Below, piece by piece: positions 55,867 through 64,000 of a stretch of 64,000 nucleotides of DNA; positions within the stretch are counted from its first letter, which is position 1, and each line of letters starts with the position of its first letter. This stretch comes from Valencia hispanica (taxonomy: Eukaryota > Chordata > Actinopteri > Cyprinodontiformes > Valenciidae). The DNA lies in NCBI GenBank assembly GCA_963556495.2, contig OY747710.1, positions 4,464,501 through 4,528,500 on the forward strand, written 5' to 3'. The notes under the pieces are model-generated. The model was not told where the DNA came from. It did no database searches and saw nothing but the letters and a program-made list of their open reading frames with translations. The position numbers and the translations under genes are program-made.

Positions 55867-56438
55867 TAATCTGACATATAGATAGGATTTTAGTGCCATT
55901 AAGTTGAGTCTTAAAGAGCCCTCGGCTGAAAACATGTCCTGTGTCAAAACTTTAGTAGAAGCTTTTTCCTAAAGGATAAAGTTTGATGCAATTTCTTTTA
56001 TGCCTACCACTTCTGTAGTCCAAAAACACATAAATATTAACAAATATATGAGTTATTACTTTTCTCTGAATTTTGGAACTAAGGAGGTTGTTTTTACAAC
56101 TTATGTATTTAAACTAAACTTAGTTTATTCTGGCAACATAAGACAGGGTTGTATTAGCAACTGACCAGCTGTTGCAACCTGGTTGACCCTTGGATAAACT
56201 TAAGGTTTCTTAAAAATAATCATTGGATAACTATTTGAAATACATTTTGAACAGAAATCTCATAGCCTTTGCTAGAAAAAAGAAAATGGGCTATCATTGG
56301 ATGTTTCAGAAGGATTATTAACTAAACAATTTGGCCAGATGAAAAAGCACAGAATCAACCTTTTCTATGGACTTCTCACTTCCCAGACCTAAATCCCATC
56401 TAAACCCTGCAGGGTGGGAGGGAAAACGACTCTGAACG
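55867..56438. other. No recognisable feature
   Basis: AT-rich sequence with no coding or mobile-element signal. Confidence 0.45.
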
Positions 56439-56446
56439 ATCTAGAG

Positions 56447-56670
56447 AAGGTCTGCCCAATCCTGGTCCTTGAGATCTACCATCCTACAAATTTTAGACAT
56501 ATCCCAGCTCCAACACACCTGAATCAAATAAGTCAATTTCCTCATCAGCAGTCTGTCAGCTCTGCAGAAGGCTGGTAACGAGGCCCTCATATGATTCAGC
56601 TGTGATGAGAAGGGATGCACCTAAAAGTTCCTGGATGTTATATCTTAAGGACCAGGGTTGGGCACCCCTG
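56447..56670. mobile_element. hAT MITE, 224 bp
   Basis: The ends AAGGTCTGCCCAATCCTGGTCC... (56447) and '...ggaccagggttgggcacccctg' (56670) are inverted with few mismatches. The flanking octamers ATCTAGAG (56439-56446) and ATGTAGAG (56671-56678) match at seven of eight positions. Confidence 0.87.
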
Positions 56671-56679
56671 ATGTAGAGC

Positions 56680-58021
56680 AACTGTACCAAGATTAATGGT
56701 CAAAGATTTCCTTCTGCATCTGTTCTAACCCTTTGAAATGTTGTAACTGTCCAACTGTGTCCTATCAGTGCAAAACAGGGTTTTACAAAGCATTAATAGC
56801 CAATAACTCTGGCACCAGTCATTTTGCAAAAAAACTATACAAAAAACAAAAAACAATTCTCAGTAAAAAAAAAAGTGAAATTTTTTATTAAAGAATTATG
56901 CTACTGTTATGCTACTGTAAATATAAATGAATTTATTCTAATAAATCGTACACATCTTTAGCAGGGCTGTCGATACGTGTGAAGCGTGCTAGATATGAAT
57001 GAAAGCAGCTTTACTGCAATAAAGTAAAACTTCTGTCAACAAATTGGCAGAGCAAAAGATGAATCAACTAATATTCCACTCAACTAATATTTCACTCTAT
57101 GCATTAGGCCATTTAATAACATTTGAGAGATCTGAGAGCATGTTGTGTCCTGAAAACTGCGCAGATCAGTGGAAAACTATGAACTAGTTATGTTTTTAAT
57201 GAAAAACATAATATCATTCCTCAAAAACTGAAAAAGGGATGAAAAAAATCAGTTGGTGATACCGCTTTTTTGGATTCTTTTATACATAAGAAAATTACGT
57301 GTGGTTTAAAACTTTTGCACAGAGCAATGTACTACTTGAAATGTTAACAGTTAAGTTTCAACAGAACCTCATTACAAGCTATAAAAATCTGTTCACTGTC
57401 ATTGTCTCTCTGCTGGTGCTGCTGCTGGGTTGGTACAATTTATCCCTGACAACTTGAATCCTACAAAAAGACCCAGAATAACGTTCTCAGGCGCCCCGTG
57501 ACTTCAGCATCCCACCAAGGCATCCAGCTGAGGGAAAACATCTGGAGGTTGTTTTTTGTTTTTTTTCTCTGCATGTGGCGGGATTTAATTGGTCAGATGT
57601 TGCAAACCCTGCGCCTAGAGGAGCAGCACAGCTCCGGCTCGGGGCCTGACTTGACAGGTGCAGGAAACTGGAAGGAATACAACAACCAGTTCTAAACCAC
57701 TTCAGCTGGTGCACTAACATCTTACATCCATATTTAAATGTGCTCTCCAATTGAGCGTGCTCAAATAAAGACGCCGCCCTGCGTGGCGCCGCTTAGAAGC
57801 AGTTGTTGTCCATCAGATCTTGTTTGGCGAAATAAACCTCACGCTGAAAATTACGTTTGAATGAAATTGCTGTCCTAATGTGCTCTGTATCCACAAGAAG
57901 GGAAATATACCTGCTTTGACATGAAGTGACAGAGTAAATGTTTTAAAAAAATTAACAAAACAGGTTCATCTGCATAGATTTGTGTATGACTGCTTATTGA
58001 TCTCAGAGTTTTATTTAGTCA
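56680..58021. other. No gene recognised
   Basis: 57480-57800 is GC-richer with open frames on both strands but no recognised protein or clean exon boundaries. The remainder is AT-rich. Confidence 0.4.
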
Positions 58022-58935
58022 TTCAATTCAATTCAGTTAATTTATATAGTGCCAATTCACAACAGATGTCATCTCAAGGCACTTAACAAGAAGTCATTTC
58101 AATACATTTATACAAACATTCCAATCAGTTAAAAAGTTTCCTATTTAAGGAATCCCAGCAGATTGCGTCAGTCATTGGCGTGCGGTTGGGCAGACTTTCC
58201 AACCACAGCAATCCCTCAGCAATCCCTCATACTGAGAAAGCATGTAGCGACGGTGGAGAGGAAAAACTCCCCTTTAACAGGAAGAAACCTCCAGCAGAAC
58301 CAGGCTCAGTAGGAGCGGCCATCTGCCACGACCGTCTGGGGGTTTGAGAAGACAGAGCAGAAACACAGAAGGAACAGAAGATCTGATATAAGAGAACTTT
58401 CTATGTTACAGAAAGTAAAAAGTTGATAACAGACACAGTGGATGTTCAGTTACTGGGAGGATCATCCCAGTCGATGCCCCCCGTCCAACAGGGCATTGCA
58501 GCCAAGCAGGATACCAGACCAGGTATATCTTCTATGGAGAGAAAAACACTGAGAGAAAACAAAGTTAAAAGTCGAAATAACAGAATGAACTGTAATACAA
58601 CTGGAGAGTAGTAAGAGAAAAGGAAGTAGCAGAGTGAAGAAAATTGGTCAGTCTGTCCTCCAGCAGTCTAAGCCTATAGCAGCATAACTACAGAGATAGC
58701 TCAGGATGACCTTAGCCACTCTAACTATAAGCTTTATCAAAAAGGAAAGTTTTAAGCCTGGCCTTAAAAGTAAACAGAGTGTCTGCCTCACGGACTACAG
58801 CTGGGAGCTGGTTCCACAGGAGAGGAGCCTGATAACTAAAAGATCTGCCTCCCATTCTACTTTTAGAAATCCTAGGAACTACAAGTAAACCTGCAGTCTG
58901 AGAGTTAAGTGCTCTGTTAGGAACATAAGGAACAA

Positions 58936-60410
58936 TTAGATCTCTGATGTATGATGGAGCTGATTATTAAGGGCTTTGTATGTAAGAAGAAGGATCTTAA
59001 ATTCTATTCTGGATTTAACAGGGAGCCAATGAAGGGAAGCTAAAACAGGAGAAATGTGATCTCTCTTTTTAATATTCATCAGAACTCTTGCTGCCGCATT
59101 TTGGATCAACTGAAGGCTTTTAATGGCATTTTGTTGACTTCCTGATAGTAAAGAATTACAGTAGTCCAGCCTTGAGGTAACAAATGCATGTACTAGTTTC
59201 TCAGCATCACTCCTGGACAGGATGTTTCTAATTTTAGCAATATTCCGGAGGTGAAAGAAAGAAATCCTAGAAACCTGTTTAATATGGGATTTAAATGTCA
59301 AGTCTTGGTCAAAAATAACGCCGAGGTTCTTTACGTTATTACTGGGGGGCCAAATTAATGCCATCCAGATGAAGTGATTGACTAATCAGTTTCTGTTTAA
59401 GAACTTCTGGTCCAAAGACAGCAACTTCTGTCTTGTCAGAATTTAAAAGCAAAAAGTTTAGATTCATCCATGTTTTTATGTCTTCCAGACATGCCTGTAA
59501 TCTACCTAACTGACTGGGTTCATCAAGATTTATGGATAAATATAGGTGTGTATCATTGGCATAGCTGTGGAAATTTATCCCATGCTGTCTAATGATTCTA
59601 CCAATTTGGAGCATATATATGGTGAAAAGAATTGGTCCAAGCACAGAACCCTGTGGAACTCCACAAGTAACCCTTGAGAGTGAAGAGGATTGATCATTTA
59701 GATGAACAAACTGGAATCTATCAGACAAATATGATTTAAACCAGCCTAGTGCTGTTCCTTTGATCCCTGAAACTTGTTCAAGCCTTTCTAAGAGAATATT
59801 ATGATCGACTGTGTCAAAAGCAGCACTGAGATCTAACAAAACCAGAACAGACACCAGTCCATTATCTGAGGCCATGAGAATATCATTAGTAACCTTCACC
59901 AGTGCTATGATGAGCTCTAAAACCTGACTGAAACTTTTCAACCAGCTCGTTACTGTTTAGATGCTCACAGACTTGATTAGCAACAATTTTCTCTAGGATT
60001 TTGGATAAGAAAGGAAGGTTAGATATAGGTCTGTAATTCACTAAGTCATCTTGATCGAGGGAAGGTTTCTTGAGAAAAGGTTTAATTACAGCTATTTTTA
60101 ATTCCTGTGGTACGTATCCGTTTACTAAGGATAAATTCATCATATCCAAAATGGGGCCAGGAACCAAATGGAACACTTCCTTAAATAATTTGGTTGGAAT
60201 TGGGTCTAACATACAAGTTGAAGGTTTAGATGAGGCTAATATTTTTGATATTTCCGAAAGCTCGACTGAATCAAAACACCCTAAGCACAAATGAGGTTCT
60301 ACAGTTCTTTCCGATGCTGCGTCATTTACTGAGGAAGAAGTAATCATGTTTGGGAGGATGCCAATGATTTTATTTTTAATAGAATTAATTTTATTTATGA
60401 AGAATCCCAT
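58936..60410 (-). pseudogene. L2-clade reverse transcriptase region, catalytic motif YAND
   Basis: Three overlapping frames. 60410-59886: linker and fingers (SKPSTCMLDPIPTKLFKEVF, VNYRPISNLPFLSKILEKIV). 59941-59339: palm (LLDLSAAFDTVDHNILLERL, then GVPQGSVLGPILFTIYMLQI, then FHSYANDTHLYLS). 59364-58936: thumb and C-terminus (VKNLGVIFDQDLTFKSHIK, RLDYCNSLLSGSQQNAIKSL, ISPVLASLHWLPVKSRIEFK). The catalytic YADD box reads YAND, so one metal-binding Asp is changed. A frameshift joins the first two frames near 59900. Confidence 0.9.
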
Positions 60411-60927
60411 AAAATTATCACTGCTAAGAGCTGGGGGAATAGTTGGCTCAACAGAGCTATGACTCTGTGTAAGTTTGGCAACTGTACTAAAAAGAAACCT
60501 AGGATTGTTTTTATTTGCCTCTATTAATGATGAAAAATATGCTGTTCTAGCTTGTCAAAGGGTCTTTTTATACAGCAGTAGACTGTTATTCCAGGTTAAA
60601 TAGGAATCCTCTAGGTGTGTAGAGCGCCATTTTCTCTCCAACTTCCTAGTATTCTGCTTTAAAGTATGCAACTGTGTTAAACCAAGGAGTCAGCCTCCTA
60701 TGGCTAGCCACTTTCTTTTTTAATGGGGCTACACTATCTAATGCCAAACGCAATGAGGACGTAACGCTGTGAACCAGACCATCAATTTCTGAAGGGTTAG
60801 AGATAGAATTGCTGCCATCCACTGTGTTACTCTGAGACACTGAGGAAAATAAGAATTGAACAGATTCTTTAAAAATTGTTACAGCTTTGTCTGATAAAGC
60901 TCTACTATAATGAAATGTTCTTTCAGA

Positions 60928-61650
60928 TTAAAGATGGTCAGTTAAAGTAAATTCAAAAGTTATTAAGAAGTGGTCAGACAGGACCGGGTTATCCGGGTGG
61001 ACTGTTATTTCCTCACACTCAATACCGTATGTCAGTACAACGTCCAAAGTGTCTATGCCAGAGTGGGTCGATCCCTGTACTTTTTGAGTAAAGCCAATTG
61101 AGTCTAAAATAGCATTAAAGGCTGCATTTAGGCTATCCCTTTCAGTATCCACATGAATATTGAAGTCCCCCACTATAATGACCCTATTAGTATTTAATAC
61201 TTAATCAGATAAAAAATGTGAGATCTGATCCAAGAATTGAGAGTAAGGGCCTGGTGGACAATACAAAACCACAAACAAAAATGGTCTTAAGGTTATGCAA
61301 CTTGGATGAGGAAGATTAAGGGTTAGATGTTCAAAAGAACTGTTGCTATCAATTGGTCTGGGACTAATTAGTAAATCAGAACGAAAAATGGTTGCAACTC
61401 CTCCTCGCCCAGTACTTCTAGGAATGTGAACATTTAAATAACAGGAAGGAGTTGACTCATTTATACTGACATAATCCTTCTGCCGCAACCAGGTTTCTGT
61501 GAGACAAATGAAATCAATGTGATTATCACAAATCAAGTCATTTACTAACAAAGTCTTTGAGGAGAGAGATCTTATGTTTAATAAACCACATTTAATAGAC
61601 GGGGCAGGAGACGAAGTGGAGGGATTTCCACACTGCACGTTTATTCTCAC
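60928..61650 (-). pseudogene. L2-clade apurinic-type endonuclease domain
   Basis: 61650-61201 encodes the N-terminal half: [32 protein letters not shown] with the catalytic-type Glu, and [12 protein letters not shown]. 61173-60928 encodes MGDFNIHVDTERDS (the GDFN motif), then STHSGIDTLDVVLTYG and LSDHFLITFEF (the SDH motif). A stop separates the halves at about 61200. The remaining downstream segment (60840-60646) carries LRLALDSVAPLKKKVASHRR and TPWFN. Confidence 0.88.
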
Positions 61651-61834
61651 AGATACAGACCATACAAGCCGGGCCTCACGGCATAAACTATTACTTTCAG
61701 CAGAAAAAGAATAGGCGGACAGAACTTTTGTGACTTGTAGCCTTCACCAGCATCCACATTACTGGAGACAAGGAAGTCAACTAGGAGTGAAAGATGATAC
61801 CCAGTGACCAAAACAAAAAGGAGGCGCCACCGTG

Positions 61835-62180
61835 TGGCGTCAACTGGTAGTGCTCTGTTATACTCTGGCTGTTACATCCTCAACCCTCTCCACTTCTTTT
61901 ATCATGATGGAAACAGTGTTTGACTTATCCCTGTTTCTTCTGAAATCTACAATCCTCTCCTTTGTTTTGTTCACATTCAAGGTGAGACGATTGTTACCAC
62001 ACCATGCCACAAAGCGGTCCACCAGCTCTCTGTATTCAGCTTCTTGTCCATCTCTGATACAACCGACAATTGCAGAGTCATCTGAGTATTTCTGCAGATG
62101 ACAGGTCTCTGATTTGTACTGTATGCCAAGAATTTCTTTGGAGTCCACCCTTATATGGAGGTATTTTCGGTGCAAAGGTA
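61835..62180 (-). mobile_element. Rex1/CR1-type LINE, reverse-transcriptase fragment
   Basis: The minus-strand frame 61858-62175 encodes YSDDSAIVGCIRDGQEAEYR, LVDRFVAWCGNNRLTLNVNK and TKERIVDFRRNR. The polymerase box is YSDD rather than YADD. It covers the palm/thumb part missing from the fragment at 47062-48479. Both ends are truncated. Confidence 0.82.
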
Positions 62181-62438
62181 TTAGTGCCTTGTAACTTTAA
62201 AGTTGAAGTCACACAGAATTTTATTTTTTGTTTCTTAACACAGACAGAAGTCAGTGAATGTAACTGCACAAAACTGCTAATGCAAGTCACAAAAACTGCT
62301 TTACAAGCCTCACCTTCTTTTCCGCACCCTCCTCCTTTTACTGAAGTGGGGCAAAAACAATGTGTTATTTGTGAGTAATGTCTATGCCCGTACAGCAGGG
62401 GGCGCTGCCCGACTTATTGATTGATGTGATCCTGCTGG
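62181..62438. other. No recognisable feature
   Basis: Flank of the LINE fragment. 'cagcagggggcgctgcc' at 62392 is a CTCF-like GC word but not enough for a call. Confidence 0.35.
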
Positions 62439-62640
62439 AGCTGTTCTAGTGTGGTCCAGAAGTACTGAAATCACAAAAAAAAAAAGAGGTTTCACAAATC
62501 CCAAACTGGGTTTGACTGGTTCTGCTAATAGTGTAGAATAATGTAGTCCAGGTTTGAAAAATCAAAGTATTTTAGTTTTTAAACTAGAGCAGATTAAGGC
62601 TGCTCAGGTTAGCGGAAATTAAGTGGAATCGCCCTTTAGC
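62439..62640. repeat. Diverged outlying unit of the terminal tandem array
   Basis: Contains 'ctagtgtggtccaga', 'aggtttcacaaatc.caaactg', 'tgtagaataatgtagtccaggtttgaa', 'aagtattttagttttt' and 'gtggaatcgccctttagcc', in the same order as the units from 63281. Confidence 0.75.
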
Positions 62641-62649
62641 CATCTTCGT

Positions 62650-63280
62650 AGTCAGAAAATAGACAGTAAATAAACATTGATCACAGATGGTTTTAATGTT
62701 TTGTGTCTTGAGGAGTTTGTGGAACGTTTTAGGGATGTAAACTGCTCTGAATGTCTGACGTCAGTAGCGTCGCCTGGCCTGGGCACTAGCCCCGAACATT
62801 TCTCATCAAGCCCTGAATGTTTTTTTTCTGTTTTTTTTTTCACCCCATAAGGAATAATTAATTTTAAATTGACTGAGCCGCCCTAAGACATTAATGAAGA
62901 CGGCAGTTTTGTATTTTCCGGGGTTCGGTGAATGTAACAGAGGCACAACAGATTAGATTAGGAGTTGTACTAAAACAGGCAATCCTCCGTGTTTTACTGG
63001 CTGATAGCCCGGTGTTTATTACTAACAGTCGTGGGTCTCCCCATCATTCCTCAGCACAGCTCCTCATTGCCGGAGTCCTCATTGCAAACTTTCTCCAGGC
63101 CCGTAAATGGTGGCTTGCTTTAAGGGGCGCCAGAATTTACTGCGCAAAGCTCTGTCTGAATAGCTCATATTTTATTACGTGTGCTGCAGTAACTTCTTGT
63201 TCTGCCATGCAGATGGAGCTTTGCTCACACATCTGCTTCACAATCCGCTCAGCTGTTCGCACAGCGGTGAAACACTGACA
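62650..63280. other. No gene recognised; GC-richer interval
   Basis: 62930-63250 is moderately GC-rich and open for 116 codons (62928-63278) without a known domain. It separates the outlying unit from the main array. Confidence 0.4.
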
Positions 63281-64000
63281 GGACCTGGTCTAATGTGGTC
63301 TGGATGGTAAAAATATCATAAAATGAGCCTAATTAGCATTTTCACAAATAGAATAAAGGTTTCACAAATCAGAAACTGTGTTTTAATGAATCTACATGCT
63401 GTGTAGAGTACTTCAGTCCAGATTTGAAGAGTCCAAGTATTGTAGTTTTTGATCAGGACCTGATCTAATGTGGTCTGGTTTCCAAAAAACATGTGGAATT
63501 GCCCTTTAACCATATGGTGAATCAGAAGCTGCGAATCAGAAGCCAACTCTTACTTGCATTTTCACAAATAGAATAAAGGTTTCACAAATCACAAACTGTG
63601 TTTTAATGAATCTACATGCTGTGTAGAGTACTTCAGTCCAGATTTGAAGAGTCGAAGTATTGTAGTTTTTGATCAGGACCCGGTCTAATGTGGTCTGGAT
63701 GGTAAAAATATCATAAAATGAGCCTAATTTGCATTTTCACAAATAGAATAAAGGTTTCACAAAGCAGACACTGTGTTTTAATGAATCTACATGCTGTATA
63801 GAGTACTTCAGTCCAGATTTGAAGAGTCCAAGTATTGTAGTTTTTTATCAGGACCTCGTTTAATGTAGTCTAGGTCAGCAAAGATTCAGTGGAATTGCCC
63901 TTTACACATATTGCGAATTGGAAGCCGCGAATCGGAAGCTTCGTGACACAGAGCAGCTTCCTGGACTTCAGCTATGGGGAGATTTTTCAGCAGCAGAACA
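63281..64000. repeat. Tandem array with alternating 175/220-bp spacing
   Basis: The word GGACC.(G/A)(T)(C/T)TAATGT(G/A)GTCT occurs at 63281, 63456, 63676 and 63851, spaced 175, 220 and 175 bp, a higher-order period of 395 bp. Units share 'tttcacaaatagaataaaggtttcac', 'gaatctacatgctgt.tagagtacttcagtcc' and 'gtattgtagttttt'. The longer units add 'gtggaattgccctttaa' and 'aagc.gcgaatc.gaagc'. The array continues past the right edge. Confidence 0.93.

Larger units (their letters stand above)
58022..61680 (-). mobile_element. Nearly full-length L2-clade LINE, inactive
   Basis: The minus-strand element has its 3' tail (TTGAA repeats after 'ctatataaattaactgaa') at 58022 and a 3' untranslated region including 'ggaagaaacctccagcagaacca'. 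The polyprotein homology runs from about 58930 to 61650 through reverse transcriptase and endonuclease. It is about 3.7 kb long, a different family from the CCTTG-tailed L2 copies, and disrupted by several frameshifts and stops. Confidence 0.92.

Noticed and set aside
57487..57750. Overlapping 87- and 65-codon frames in a GC-richer patch
   Set aside because: No homology recognised, frames on both strands, and no convincing acceptor and donor.
62928..63278. 116-codon plus-strand frame
   Set aside because: No recognised domain, and it sits between units of a tandem repeat. Left as unannotated sequence.

Overview
The window is vertebrate, and the evidence points to a teleost fish. It has no prokaryotic operon structure, its coding capacity is nearly all transposon-derived, and it combines families typical of fish: L2/Maui-type and Rex1/CR1-type LINEs, an L1-like LINE, Tc1 elements, many hATs, Kolobok, PIF/Harbinger and tRNA-derived SINEs. 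The species cannot be fixed from this sequence alone.

One host exon is recognised with good confidence: a 106-bp minus-strand exon at 40197-40302 with consensus splice sites. It encodes the '[28 protein letters not shown]' segment characteristic of the synaptic Ras-GAP SynGAP1. The simplest reading is that much of the window is intron of a minus-strand syngap1 gene swollen by transposons; I found no other syngap1 exon. A second open, splice-bounded minus-strand interval (53743-53873) is a weaker exon candidate of unknown identity. A minus-oriented CCAAT/TATA arrangement lies at the left edge.

Layout: 0.8-2.4 kb L2 LINE; 3.9-5.5 kb Tc1 element split by an L2 LINE; 5.6-6.1 kb unexplained ORF with a membrane segment; 6.4-7.4 kb LINE; 12.65-13.96 kb TA-flanked inverted-repeat element filled with a palindromic minisatellite; 15.05-15.96 kb hAT; 16.15-18.58 kb three-level nest (Kolobok > hAT > Charlie-like MITE); 18.86-20.36 kb Kolobok with a THAP remnant and a nested Rex1-like LINE end; 21.6-23.06 kb L1-like LINE; 24.15-28.52 kb Harbinger element holding an almost intact hAT and a SINE; 31.5-35.7 kb LTR remnant, Rex1-like end, two Tc1 elements, a second minisatellite element with MITE and L2 insertions; 40.2 kb syngap1 exon; 41.57-42.33 kb Tc1 deletion derivative; 43.09-43.73 kb hAT with a GATA array inside; 44.2-49.4 kb dense nest (Charlie-like hAT, hAT, Rex1-like LINE, SINE, Harbinger MITE); 51.2-52.2 kb two hATs; 54.06-55.86 kb third minisatellite element split by an L2 LINE; 56.45-56.67 kb hAT MITE; 58.0-61.7 kb nearly full-length dead L2 LINE; 63.28 kb to the end, a tandem array with alternating 175/220-bp spacing.

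Boundaries of many elements were set by reading their terminal inverted repeats and target-site duplications directly, which gives a relative order of insertion. No tRNA or rRNA gene, CRISPR array or complete host gene was found. Family names rest on recognition of motifs and ends, not on a database search.
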